From Circinella umbellata (Eukaryota; Mucoromycota; Mucoromycetes; Mucorales; Lichtheimiaceae), in contig JAIWNF010000033.1 in assembly GCA_025093555.1 (NCBI GenBank), positions 372,001 through 436,000 on the forward strand: a stretch of 64,000 nucleotides of DNA, given 5' to 3'. Positions 25,101 to 38,103 of the stretch are shown piece after piece. Position 1 is the first letter of the stretch. The number at the start of each line of letters is the position of its first letter. A model generated the notes under the pieces. That model saw only the letters and a list, made by a program, of their open reading frames with translations. It made no database searches and was not told the DNA's origin. Position numbers and translations under genes: made by a program.

Positions 25101-25211
25101 TAATGGCTTTGATGAGGGATTATTCGTGCTTGTAGCAGTAGTAGCAGTGGTTGAAGAAGGCATCATTGCAAGAATTTTTGTTGATGTTGTAGCAGAAGTA
25201 GGTGGTAACAT
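22153..25211 (-). CDS. F-box/WD40-repeat protein, Cdc4/FBXW7-like SCF substrate receptor
   Basis: Expected to recruit phosphorylated substrates to an SCF ubiquitin ligase. The derived model is complement(22153-22225, 22322-24585, 24795-25211), 917 aa. The small last exon (NNITSFEVLDFG...) supplies the final blade strand; without it the frame stops early at 22319. Residues 1-210 are Ser/Thr/Asn/Pro-rich. An F-box lies at about 320-365 (FLASLPLELALHVISYL, CVSHKWRSII), followed by an acidic stretch and an Asn/Ser tract. The C-terminal half has eight WD-type units (GHPGHVV, GHEGGVW, GHTSTVR, GHNQSVR, GHTQKVY, GHSILVG, GHRGAIT, TGVNGVW), the blade number of the Cdc4/Fbw7 class rather than the usual seven. 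Substrates cannot be predicted. Confidence 0.92.
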
Positions 25212-28200
25212 ATGTGTTGTGTGTTTCTCTTATGATGTAATAATATTAATAATAATGAAAAAAAAAACGTATATACAAACAAGGACGACTTTATATATGT
25301 GGTATATGTGAAAAAAAGAAGGAAAAACAAATGAAGGAGGAAATGAACAGAAAGAAAAAAGACACACACACAAAAAAAAACTCAAATAATTATTCTAGTT
25401 GCATTACAGCCCTTAATGACCGAGTATGAAAGAAAAAGAAAAAGAGAAGTAGAGAAAGAGAGAAAAAGGGATAAGAGAGAGAATTATTGTTAAGTGCAAA
25501 AAAAAAGAGGTCAGGGCACTTTTTGAAGAGTTTTTGTGAAAAAAAAAACACAACGCTTTACAATCACTTGCTATTTTTGTATTTCCGACTTTTTTTTTCA
25601 CAATCACTCGATGTAATTTTTGAAATGCATTAGTTTCAGTGTAAAAGGTATTTTGATAGCAAAGGTTTTACATATTTACTATATAGAAACATTGTGTGAT
25701 ATGATTCAGTTAAGTGATTTTAGTCGTTTTTCAAAATTATATGCTGCTATTAGTACTTGCAGTAGATCTTTAGAACATGAGGTCATACGATCGTCCAGAC
25801 ACATAAGGAGTTCACATTTGAAGTACGTACTTATCTAAGCAGTTTACCACCAATAACCTACATTTCCTATATTAAGGATTTGATATAAATCTTTTTACTT
25901 TTCAAAGTTGATTGGTTAATCATTATTTAGGGGATCCTAAAAATAAGCAAGTTTCGCAAAAGAAGTACCACACCCACACCCAGGACCTGGCTTTTCTTTT
26001 TATATATATTGAAGTATACTTCTTTTTTTTTTTTTACTAAGACAAGAATTCAATTTATGGTAATAAACCTTAAATACGTAAAAATAACATATATAAAGTG
26101 AAGATCTTGTTAAAAGAGCTGGTGGTACCGATATTACAATGTTGCTAATAATAATAATAGCTGTTATCATCCATAATGCATTTCATACTATATTATGTGG
26201 TACTACATAGTAACATAAAGTTTCAATACTTCCAAAAGGTAAACACTAAATTATATTAGAAAAGTCTTCTTCTCCTTTTTTTATCGTTGCACATTTGTTT
26301 AAATTTATCTTGCTATTACAATTTTTCTGAAATAAAAGTGGTTTCATGTGCTTGATAAAAATAGTAAAATAAAACAGTAAGTTCATTTTATTCTTCCTTG
26401 TATAAAAATGTCTTTAGATAGGTAGCCGTCTACTTATCTATCTTATTTAGCTCTTTTTTAGTGTTATAGTAGCCACAAGGATTTGAATTTTGCATTTCTT
26501 CAAAAGCATCTATTATATGTAGAGAGTTGATATCTTTTCAGTAATGTTTATAATGTAGTTAGTTATTTTATTAGCTTCATCTACTCCTGACAGCTCAGTA
26601 ATAAATATATTTCCGAATCTTCTTGAAAAATAAATAAATAAACGGGAGTAGATGCAACATGGATTTTCAAGCCAACTATAAAATACAGGCGACAATAACA
26701 TAGTGGTGTGTCAAAAGTACTAACACCGAAGACTTTAGATAAAGCCACCATGAAACAAACTGATGCAGGAGCTTATAATTAGACGGTATGCATCAAGGAA
26801 TAAAAGTAGTTTTATACTGCAGTAATATGTATCATATTAAAAAAAAGTTTCAATACGACGGGTACTTTCATCTTTCTTACACGGCTGAATAAGTGTAATA
26901 ATAAAAAATGATAACAAATAAATAAAACATTATTACAGTAGTCAAGTTTATGTTCTGATTAAAGTAAACTAACAACAACGAACATATTTCTAAGTTTGTT
27001 TCATTATGACAGGTAGGATAAAACTTTAAAAAAAGTGTAGAAGGAGTTATGATAATTTCTATAAGTGATGATTCTAACTGTTAATTAAACTCCAAGTAAT
27101 GAGTCTATGAGGTGCTTGACGAATCGTTTGTTGAATTCGATCTTTAAGCTCACATCTGACTGTCCAACAGCAACCGTCTTATCTATAAACTTAAATAAGG
27201 CTTAAAATGGAAGTCGAACAAGAGCTAATCCATGATATCGCTTATTCTTGTCAAAAATTCTCTTTTTCAATGTATTAAGCAGTTGATTAAAAGTAAAAAA
27301 TGTAGCAAAGCATTGTTTCTGACGTTTTTTTTAAATGTATTTTCTTCTTTGACTCCAAACGCTGTTAAAAAGATCAATTCCTTCTAGTAGATTTTGAATT
27401 CGAAGACTATAAGGTAATAATAATCACAACTGTTTTATAAGTCAATTAGAACAATAGCTTCTATTAAAGTGTGGTTCAATTGGAAGGAGCAAAACTGGTA
27501 GTTGAAAACAAAATTAATAATGGAAAAGTACTTATTCCGTCTATAGAATGACTTATTGTTTTTCTTTATCAACAGGCTCAGCTGTAAGGGAATGTAATCT
27601 ATCTCTGACTGCTGCATTGTTAGGCAGAGTTTGGAGTGGAGAAATAAGTGTTGTTTGATCATAGGGTATAATATGTACCTGTTCCTTTTATATAAACCAC
27701 TTTTATTTTTTGGATTGGGGGATTTTTTTTTCGAGTTGTCAATTTTCAGTTGACAGGTCCTATGCAAAATGTAGCAATGTATATATTAGAGAATAAAATA
27801 GTAGGATGATATTGAACTATAAGCCGCCATTCCTCTGTAGTTGGTAGTGGCGAAAGAAATATCTGACATTGGCACTAAACAAAGTATTTTACAAAGTTGA
27901 ATGGATGCGTTGTTGTTGATATTGCTAATGTCTAATAATATCTTGATTATATTCAGCCTATGTTTTGTCTTTACGTATTCTGAAGTTTTTCAGAATCTTG
28001 TGGCAGCTCTTATTGTAGAACTCCTTGGTTTTGAATACTGTCTTTTTGTCGACTTTCATAATACTAATATCAGAAATACTACTACTTCAAATTTTACTAA
28101 AAAAAAGAAACCTCTTTGTAACAGTATTTGGACAGAATAGCTGAGCGTTATACCGTCATTTCCAGAGACATCAGCGTTATTATTCTGGTGCATTAAATGA

Positions 28201-28472
28201 AGTTTTTTCATTGTAAAAACAAACATACGTACGTATTAAAGTACAGCATATTTATAGAAATAACATCATTAAATATAAAAAAAAAAAAGAATTTTTTTAT
28301 GGTTTATAAACAAAATATAAAAATATATTTATTTGAATTTTTATTTATGCATACAGAAATTGCTTGCAAGAGAGGGAAAGAACAAACTTCCCTGATAATT
28401 GTATATACAAAATAAGAGAGAAAGAGAAATAGAGAGATAATGTAGTTGATATATGTAAGTTATTTACTCTTG
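25212..28472. other. AT-rich gene-poor region with decayed coding fragments
   Basis: About 3.3 kb with no intact gene. The first 400 bp are the probable F-box gene promoter (A/T tracts, GA-rich run at 25425-25480). From about 26.6 to 27.9 kb the minus strand holds short stretches that look translated but are broken by stops and frame changes. I see no diagnostic motif that would name the element. Confidence 0.5.
27100..27900 (-). pseudogene. decayed, unidentified coding region (possible transposon relic)
   Basis: Reading the minus strand, several short peptides have non-simple composition but lie in different frames and are interrupted by stops. Examples are LPTTEEWRLIVQYHPTILFS, ISPLQTLPNNAAVRDRLHSL, NTLKKRIFDKNKRYHGLALV and ELKDRIQQTIRQAPHRLITW. 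This is what an old mobile-element gene looks like after decay. No catalytic motif survives that I can name, so family assignment is left open. Confidence 0.35.
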
Positions 28473-30961
28473 CTACTGCCGTTGTTGTTTCGGCTCCTGA
28501 TGTTGTGATACATATTTTTCATATTGTTGAGAGTAGCGAGTAGTAGCGCCTTGTAAAAGAAGACCACATGTATGTTTGTCAATTGATTTAAGTCCTTTAT
28601 TGTGATGTGTTCCAGGTAGTACATCTGGATCATAATCACAACGGTGTTCAGATTTACCAGCTCGAATAGCACATATTGCTGCTGAACGACACTCTTCATC
28701 ACATTCAGGCACAATGGGTGCTGACTTGACTCGATAAGTCCAGTATTTATCGAACATCACATCTGGATCTTTTTCCATAGAAACAGATACATTATGCCAC
28801 CATGCAGGTGTTAAGGGAGATGTTGTATCATGTAAAGGTGCAATGGATGAATTATATGCTTCTCGTGCAGAATATTCCACATGCCAGTTCTATCAAAAGA
28901 TATATGTATGTATCGAATCGAAAAAATTAATGAACATATTGCTTTTGTTCTTTTACTCTGTGTTTTTTATACGAAAAAACAAAGATATATAAATAATCAA
29001 ACATGAAAACTTACAGGTCCAGTCGTCCATGTATCTGCCTGATCCAAGTCGGCAATATAAGTGATTGAATCTACTACTTCAAAAGTCTCGGCGTCCACCT
29101 GATATACTCGAAATCCGGGATTAACATAATCGAATGGTGTGATAGATGGTCCAATATATGCCACCGAAATCGCATTTTCAGCTGTTTGATTGTCATCACG
29201 ATAGAAAATTTGATATTCATCTCTAAAAATATCAAAGTAAAAAAAGAAAAACAATATTTAATCTAACTATTTTTTTTCTTTATATAGATAGATGGTTTAC
29301 TTTTCTTTTTCTTTCACAAACTTACTTATGGGTGTGACCATAAAACTGACCAGCAATCACATGTGGTGTATAACGTTCAACAATTTGATGAAAATAATTT
29401 GAATAATCATGGAAACAAGTATTATCTCCAGGTGAAATATGGCCAGTAATCCATACACGTTCTCCTCGATCTTCTGAATCTTGTAATTGTTCAATTAGCC
29501 ATTCTAGAACACCACTTGGATCCTTATTATTCTTATAAAGTCAATACTTGAAATATAGTATACGGTAATTATCAAACTATCATATAAAAAATGTATGCGT
29601 ATGTCTTTACCTTGTCATCGGAATGTTCATATAGCCACCAGTTCATATTATAACAGAAGTTAGTATTGAGACTAATCAATTTAAGACCTGCTCTAGGCCT
29701 TGTTGCATAACTTGCACTATTATTTTCAATATCCATCGCTGTATTATGAGTTAACCAGCCACGCCAACTTTCTGCCAAACTACGATACAGCCACTGTAAT
29801 CGTAAATAACTGCGATCTTCTTCAATAGGAATTTGTGATTTTTTAACAGGGAACATATTTGTAGGTGCCGCTTCGTGATTTCCGATGGAAGGATAAAGCA
29901 TTGTATTAACCAACTCAGAAGAATCAAAATGTCGATGTAACATACTATAAGAGTGATCTTGAATCATCTGAGTTTTGAGCACTGGTAACGTGGACCAAAC
30001 CTCATGTGGAGGGAGGTCGCCTGTCAGGATACCAAAGGAAAGTTCAGGAGCTACTTCAGGAATATATCCCAACATGGATTCGATCATACTGATAGGAGTA
30101 TCACAACTATATTCGCCCCAAGGGGAAGCTGGTTTTGTCACATTTCTATAGTCAGTATATGCAGGTCGACAACAGAGTGGTTTTGTACAAAATGCTTCCG
30201 AACCAGGCTCATATTCTGGATCCACGTGCCAATCACTGAGGTGTAATACGCTGAATGTTTTACCAGAAGGTGTATATACGGGTAACTGTTCGGGTTTCGG
30301 TTTGGGAAATGGAACCGTCCATGGTTCGATATCAGGATAAGGACAACTATTTAATACAGATGCACACAATAAATGTCCTTCTCGGCCTGAAACAGTCATT
30401 GTCTGAAAAATTATTATGGAAAAAAAAAATGTAGTCAGTTATATGCCTCTCTCCCCCTATAAATTATATGCTGCTGTCATTTTTGCAAAAGTTTGTTATA
30501 GTGGTTGCTAAACAACACTATCATCATGTGATAATAAGTTTACCTTGACGACTTTACGAATAACAGGTGCCTGTTCTTTTACTACACCTATGCACTAGAA
30601 AATAAATGAAGCAAGATCATTAACATAATAATACCGATAAGCAAAAAAAGAAAAAAAGAAAGTTACGTACGACGTCTGTGTCCGCTTGCTCCAGTTTTCG
30701 GCATATTCTCACACCAGCAGCAATGAACATACTTTCAGACAGGTGGGATATACTTTTAAGCATTTGTAAGAGAGAAATACATTTTGCGCATGACATTGCT
30801 TGTGTTTCTGCCAGTAGCCATTGTTGCGCCACTGAATAATGGTTATTTTCAATTGGTGCTCTTTTATTATCTAACTGACGATTGGGTAACTGAAATTCAA
30901 AAGGTTTGGCAACGGCAATTAAGGAGGATATTAAAATAAAAAATAGAGTAGACAACTGCAT
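28473..30961 (-). CDS. acid sphingomyelinase-like phosphodiesterase, secreted
   Basis: Hydrolyses sphingomyelin-type phosphodiesters in the acid sphingomyelinase family. The N-terminus (MQLSTLFFILISSLIAVAKP) is a clear signal peptide, which decides the start at 30961 over an upstream in-frame Met. A saposin-B-like domain follows, with paired cysteines (CAKC, ICRKL, CIGVV, LLCASVLNSC). The metallophosphatase domain shows the family metal ligands in order: SDWHVD, LTGDLPP, SIGNHE, ITGHISPGD and GHTH. Cys-rich segments CTKPLCCRP and CDEECRSAAIC match the disulfide-bonded pattern of the animal enzyme. At least seven exons are needed; small exons near 30545-30600 and 29330-29530 complete the frame. 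The C-terminus is Gln-rich. The protein is secreted or vacuolar. Confidence 0.93.
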
Positions 30962-31157
30962 AATGAAAACGACAAAAAAAAAGAAGGTGCGGTGATAGAT
31001 AAGAAGAAGAAGAAGAAAGAGACAAAAAAATGGAACATCAGAATTAAGAAGCAGCCCCTGGGGAAAGATAATGCATACATACATCACACACACACACAAA
31101 CTCTCACACGACACATGAATTAAAATATTATAAAGTCATAGGGTGAACTTTACTTCT

Positions 31158-33311
31158 TTACTTTTTAGTATTAAATTCAGGTAATTCTATAATCTTTGTA
31201 CAGTTTTTAACACCCTTTTTTAAGCGTAACCAGCGTCCTGTTTTCATTTCTTGTCCAACACCGACAACAACTACGGTTCGATTGGATGGAAAAACCGTTT
31301 TAATATCAATACTGTTGACAACACCTGCTACTGGTACTTGAGCAATTTGACTGAAATTCTTATTGTCCTCAGAAATTTTCCAAAACCGGATGAATCCATC
31401 CCACGATCCAGAAACAAACAAATCGGAATATCGTAATGAGGCAATGGCAGTAATCCAATGAGGTGTTTCAATTTCTCCTTCACTTTCACTGGTTTCTATG
31501 TTGACGCCATGTGCTGGTGAAATTGAGAATACTGGTTTTTTCCGTCCAATATCCCAGAGTGATATAACGCTGTTATTAAAAATAGATGTGTAATGTCAAA
31601 TGAAGGGTCATGGGATTAACTAAAAGTGGAAATAAAATGATATCATTCATTATTTATGGAAGAAACTTACCCTCCATCACCACCAGTAACAAACATCTTT
31701 TCGTCAATTTGTGATATACAATCCAATGAACCTTCTGCATATTTAGGTAAACCATTCTCTAATTTTTCTTTACTTGAAATACCACCGCGGTAAACTAATT
31801 GAGATTCATCCACAATCTTCCACATTCTAGCAGTCTTATCACGGCCGCCGACAGATACACATCGTTCACGGCCAAGGGTATCAATTTGTCCAATTTGGTC
31901 TTGATGACCAAATAATGTTTCCATATATGCACGTTCATCAACGTTCCATAATTTGATAGTCCGGTCCCACGATGCTGAGTATAATTGATGGTGACCTTTA
32001 CGGAATGCAAGGCTCTATTTAATTTATCAATATTATATATCAGTAATCAAATTCTATGCCGATCATTGAGCTCCTTTTTCCTCCTTTACTTTTCCGCTCT
32101 TTTGATTGTCCTCATCAATCACTTAGATGAAAAAAAAAACAAAACATCCTGATTGCTTACCGAAATTGCATCTTTATGTTGTTTAAATGCGACAATATGT
32201 TGATTGTCTTTTACAGACCAAATATTGATAATGCGGTCTCGTCCACCAGTAGCAAGATATTCACTATCTGAACTCATGGCCATACATAAAATATGATCTG
32301 TATGTCCAACATAATCTTTTACACCTTTTCGTCCACCAGGAAATGTATGTAATTTTGTAAATGTTTTCATGTCCCCTAATTATTAGATAAGGATAAGTAT
32401 AAACTGTTTCTTGCTTTAAATTATACCTCCCCCACTTGTTAATTTATTTTTTTATTTTTATTGTTCACTTACATTTGATAATAGAACCATCTTTTGATGC
32501 TGTATAAAGAATTAAACCACTCTCAGAAAATGCGACTGCAGTTACTGCTAATTGATGTCCTTTTCGACTTTTTATATTTTTCTCATCGATAGATGTATAA
32601 TCAAACTAATATAAAAAATGACAATAGTAATTTTATCAAATGTTAAGAATCTCTTTCTTTGAATCCTTTCTTTTCTTTTTTACTTACAATATCTGCTACT
32701 CTTCGATGCAATCGACCTTCCAATTCATCCTAAAATAGTAATAAGTAATGGTTGTTGAGTCACCTAGGTTACATCCTTAAACTTTTTTTTTTATCTCAAA
32801 AAAAAAAGTACAGTTTTACCTCGTCTTTCTTTAATCGTTCTGCAATTAAATCTCGATCTAAATCAGCTGCATCGAATCCACTTAAATCCTCTATTCATTT
32901 AAAACAAGAAATTTATAAATCAGCATTTCCGATCGTACGATTAAATAAATATTCAATATAATGAGATGGAAAAAAAACAAAACCACACAGATTGCGTGTA
33001 TATATACCATCTAAACCATCTTGGATCTTATCCAAGTAAGCTTTTGCCAATCGAACACGTTTCTCCGCAGCGGTTTCTTCAATTTCTTCTTCAGAAGATT
33101 CAGATTCACCACCGGACAAATTTAAATCATCAAGACCAGCTTCATTTTCACTTTCTTCGAGATCACTATCGTGTTTCTTTTTTCCATATTGTTGTTTTGG
33201 TCGTTTTGGTGCTGCATTATTAGTATTGTGTTGTTTAGGTGTTTGTCTTGGTGGCCCAGTACGTTTGCGTTTACGTGTAGGTGTAGCTGCTGAGAAAAAG
33301 GGATCATTCAT
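31158..33311 (-). CDS. U3 snoRNP protein Rrp9 (U3-55K), WD40 repeat
   Basis: Binds the U3 small nucleolar RNA for 18S rRNA processing in the nucleolus. The start MNDPFFSAATPTRKRKR is followed by a basic, then acidic low-complexity region and the Rrp9 signature AEKRVRLAKAYLDKI. The next exon has DLSGFDAADLDRDLIAERLKKDE, also typical of this family. A seven-blade propeller follows across about seven exons: GHQLAVTAVAFS, GHTDHILCMAMS, ATGGRDRIINIW, SASWDRTIKLW, VGGRDKTARMW, FVSGSWDGFIRFW, and the C-terminal KTGRWLRLKKGVKN. The gene reads away from UPF1's 3' end, on the same strand. Confidence 0.93.
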
Positions 33312-34010
33312 TGTTATATATATTAATAAGTTTAAAAAAAAGGTTGTCAAAGCAAAAAAAAAAAAAAAAAATTTCGCTGGTTGTCAAAAATTAGAAAAAC
33401 CTCGGATCGGAATTGTAGATTCAGCCACAGAAGCATTTTGCATGGCAGCAGTTGGTAAAGGTAACACATACTCTTCAATTTCTTTAGTTAGTTATATATT
33501 AAATTGTTTAAAAGATAGTAAAATATATATTAACTTTATTCGAAAATAGTTTGAGCAAAAAAAAAGAGTAAAAGGAAGAGTAAAAATGGAGCAAGAAAAA
33601 AAAAGAGAAAGAAGGAATGAATAGCTCGCTATCTAATCAAATTCGAGCTTTACCATTCATCCCAAACAAATAATGGTGTTTCATATGTATGAAAAGAAAA
33701 ATAGAAGAAAAAATGAATAAAGTGTGTCCCCTAACTTTTTTACTACACATATGCTTCATATATTGAGCGTAGTATATGTACGTATAAATTTACACCCAAT
33801 TTGTTGTTGTCTTTTCTTCTTTACCCCAATAATAGTAGCAATTTTGTGTTTGTGTTGTAAAAAAAACTTCACCGAACCCTATCCTTTTTTTTTTGAAACC
33901 GTAACAAAGAGAAGATAAAAAGAAGAGAGAATGAAAGAGAGAGTATTTCTTTGTGTAAATGTATGTGTGCGCTTGTATGTTTGTACGATTCCCTCCTGAT
34001 TTTTCTTCTC
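33312..34010. other. intergenic between UPF1 3' end and Rrp9 start
   Basis: AT-rich with an A run at 33354-33370. Because both neighbours are on the minus strand it should hold the Rrp9 promoter and UPF1 3' UTR. A short plus-strand frame at 33390-33549 resembles coding sequence only weakly. Confidence 0.5.
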
Positions 34011-37000
34011 TTAATATTGAGTGTATGCCTGACTGGCTTGACTACGCAAATCAAAATCTTGGCTCAGCATTGTTGAGATATCTTGAGATTTATAGTCATC
34101 ATAATGGTATCCAACAGTATCTTGGCTCATCAAATTATGATGGTTATTGCTACTACTTGTAATAGGTGCCGTTGTACCGCCTTGACTTGCCAATTCAGTC
34201 ATCATACGAAGTCGATCACTTTGAGATAATGCCAATCCAATAGATGTTTGACTGCTATAAAAGTTTTGAGATGGTCCCATAGCACCAGGTCCTGTACTAC
34301 CACCAGGACCAGACCAACCCAACGCATGACCTGCAAATGTAGATGATCCAGGAACATAACGACTACTGCCAAGAGTGCTATTATCGTTACCGTTATGTTT
34401 GACATTCTTGCGATTGAACACACTGGATTGAGAAAGATCTTGAGTGAATGGACCACTTGCTGAAGGAATGAATGGAATACTGAATTGAGAAGATGGAAGG
34501 GAGCCAAGTTCGGAAGGAATATATCCAACAGGATCATGGGTTTGCATGAATTCTTGCCCGTATGCCCGATTTCCTCGACGAGCTAATAATTTATTATTAT
34601 TATTATTATTGTTTAAGATGATTAGATCGATATTATATCCTTGTAAAAAAAACTTGTTATAAATGTAAAGATAAACTTACTGTCATTAGCCATGGGTGCC
34701 TTGGCAAAAGCTTCACGAGCATCAATTTGATGAGCAAGTCCTTGACGGAATTTATCATCCTTACGATATGATTTTCTTGGACGACTAAATTGAATCATCG
34801 ATACACGAAGGTTATTCAATGCACCATCGACAAGACAGCCCTTTTCCTTGTAATGAACAAGTAAATGATGCCATAAAGGATGCTAAATAATAAACAAAAA
34901 AATAAAAATAAAGTGTTAATTTGAAATACTACATAAACATCATGTCACAAAATTGACTTTTTTTTCTTACCTTGCTAAGAATCTTGGGGTTACCAAGAAT
35001 AACAACACCATATTTGGCACGTGTAAGAGCAACATTAAGACGACGAGGATCACTCAAGAAACCAATGCCTTGATGTTCGTTACTACGAACACAACTAAGA
35101 ATAATATAATCTTTTTCGCGACCTTGGAAAGCATCGACACTTGCTACTTCAATTTCCTTGTACAAATCCTTACGTAATGAACCATTGAATTGCATATATT
35201 GAACAATATATGATCGTTGACCTTCATAGGGTGTCACTACACCAATTTGGGATGGTAATATACCTGCCTTCATGAACCGGGTAACAATCTTTTCACAATT
35301 TGAAGCTTCGGTACGATTCAAGTACGATGTTCCGGAGGTGGAAATTTCTTCGTTACCCAAATTGACATAAAACATCATGGGAGTTTCAGGCACAGGCCAA
35401 GGGAAATCAACATTTTTACGTAATCGTTCTTGTGTCGTAATACCATTTTGTAATGTTCCTTCATAAAACATGTTACTTGGGAACTCGGATAAGCATGGAT
35501 GCATACGATATTGAACCTGCAAACGAATAGGGCGGATACCCAAGATGACAAGACGTTCAAATAAAGATTGACATAAACCAGCACGAGCTGCTTTTTTGTT
35601 CATAATCACTGGACCCAATTGTTGATGATCACCCACGAGGACAGCTTGTTTACTTCCAAGAATAAGTGGAATCATACATTCAGGTTCAGAGGCTTGAGTG
35701 GCTTCATCAATAAGAACTGTACGGAAACGTAACTTAGCAACACGAGGGTCACCGGCACCCACACACGTACAACAGATTACATCAGCATTTTGTAAGATTT
35801 CTCGTTCGCAAGCTCGCTTCAAAGATTTGTATTTCTTTTCATCCGAAGCACTCAGTTCACCTTGTTCACGTTTAAGTTGAATAAGCTTTTGTAATTCGAC
35901 ATTTGTATCGTTATTACGAACTTGCTCATGTAAAGTCAAGAAAGAAACAGGCGAGTCCAATTCTTCACGTGATTTGGCTGTCAATCGAACAACTTTAAGT
36001 CCAGTTTGGTGAATCTTTTCAGCTAATTGATCAACAGCAACGTTGGATGGTGCACAGACAAGAACTTGACCGGGGTTCATCTTGGCTAAATGATAAACGA
36101 TAGATGCAGATGTTACCGTTTTACCAGTACCAGGAGGACCTTGAATCAAACTCAATGGCTTTTGAAGAACTGATTTGACTGCATACACTTGAGAATGGTT
36201 AAGTTCTGGAAGATTTGGTGCTGAAAATCTATGGATAATAACCATTTTAATCATCAAAGTAATCTTTCATAAATATATGTATATTCAAATTGTGATTCTG
36301 TATATATATTTACCTCTTTGGCATTTGAGTCTTGAGTACTTGAGGTTCGACATCATGACCTAGAAGACGATGATAAATGTATCCACTCACACTTGTTTCG
36401 TCTACAGCAAAAGTCTTCATTGCCAATTGCATACGATCAAAACTGGTTGATTTCCAGACAAAATCAACTGAAAAGTTATGGGTACATTCGACCGGAACCT
36501 TATCTGTGCGACGCAGTTCTAATGCAACTTCATCACTGACATCTGTATAAATATAGTGAGTCATTTGTAATACATATACATACATAGAAACTAGAATACT
36601 GAACAATAATATGGATAATGGTTAGAATAACTTACTGTTGGGAATCTTGATAACATGACCAACAGCTTCCCATGGTTCATGAAGCTCACCACGGTATCGT
36701 AAACGTAACTCATCACCAACAGCTAATTTAACTTCACCCATTTCCAACTTGGGGAAGTAAAACCACGCAATATTTTTTTGATTCAAACCAACATCCCATC
36801 GAACAATGATATCATCACAGGTCTATAAGAAAAAGTAAAATTAAAAAAGAGGAATCACCAGCAAAATCTACAAATTAGTGTCCATCACCCATACACAGGC
36901 TGATATACCCAGAAATCCCTTTGACCACATATTTTGTTTACATACCTGTGATTCTTTCAATTTTTTATCATAATCAGCTTCCATTTTAACTAACGGACCC

Positions 37001-38103
37001 AAGATGTTTTGATATTGATAAGCGTCTTCATATCTATTTTAACATGTAGAATAATCATAAACCAGTTACTATTAATATCATATTCCCACACATAAACAGA
37101 GAAATCGTATTTTTTTCTTATTCTTACCTCAACAAGACAGGATGCGGTTCATCATCCACACCTGGTTTTTCCAAATCTTCCAGTGTGGCTTCACTATTTT
37201 CCTTCCACAATTCTTCCAATTTGTTGATTTGTTGAGAAGTGATTTGGCGTGCTCGTAATTGTTCTTGTTCTGATGGAATCTTGACAAGCCAAGTAAGAAA
37301 GCAACGATCATCAATTAAAGGCATCCATTGTGATGTATCCCAATTCATATCTTTGGATGAAGGTACTGCTGCACAGGGTTGTCTAGATAAATAATAATAG
37401 AGCGAAAATGCCATGTTAACATACAGGTGTATATACTTTTATTGTGAGCTATGAATATGTAGATATTTTACCTGCAAAGAAGAACGACGACAGTATCACT
37501 TTTAGCAGGAATGAATCCGAGCAAGAAAACATTTCGACAACCACAGTTATAACATTCCAAAACTGTTTCCCCAAGGGGTGATTCAGGATGCAACATAACC
37601 TCCTTATGTTTTGCACGGACCAAATGATTAATAATATGGGATCCAGAAGTATTACCACGAGAGTTACAGAACCAACGGCTACAAGCAACACACTTAACTA
37701 CGGAAGCTGGAGCATGAATACCGCAGTAATTACAAGCATGTTCTGGAAGATCACGTTCTTCGGTAGTTTCTGTTGCTACAGCATCAAAGTTGTCAAAATC
37801 GTCTGTTTCTTCGAATTGAAACTCGGATACAAATGAGGTATTTGCTGTGCCATTGTTATTGTTGGAATCATTATCGGCTAGCGCCGTCTTTGATTTGATG
37901 CTATTGTTGTTATTGTTAGCAGCACCACTGATAGAAGGTTCATTCACTTGAGTTAAAGACAAGGAAGAAAGTGAAAGGTCTAGATCATGATGATCTTGTG
38001 TAGGTTGAGTAAAATCGTTATAGTCGTATTGTGAAGATTGTGTATCGGCTGAATACTCCAAGTACGTAAAATCGTCCTGAGAATTGACGTCGAATTGATC
38101 CAT
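34011..38103 (-). CDS. RNA helicase UPF1 (nonsense-mediated decay)
   Basis: ATP-dependent superfamily 1 helicase central to nonsense-mediated mRNA decay. The Cys/His-rich zinc-binding domain is near the N-terminus ([34 protein letters not shown]). Helicase motifs follow: [62 protein letters not shown] and [10 protein letters not shown]. Roughly ten exons are used; the first junction (low end 37472, next exon high end 37382) keeps frame. The C-terminal region of about 180 residues has at least eleven SQ and two TQ dipeptides and ends QAYTQY, unlike budding-yeast Upf1. The start at 38103 ([12 protein letters not shown]) is preferred; an in-frame Met lies 12 codons upstream. Confidence 0.97.

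Noticed and set aside
30620..30961. Start upstream at 31114 for the sphingomyelinase
   Set aside because: The extension is hydrophobic and low-complexity from a T-rich leader; the Met at 30961 begins a clear signal peptide.
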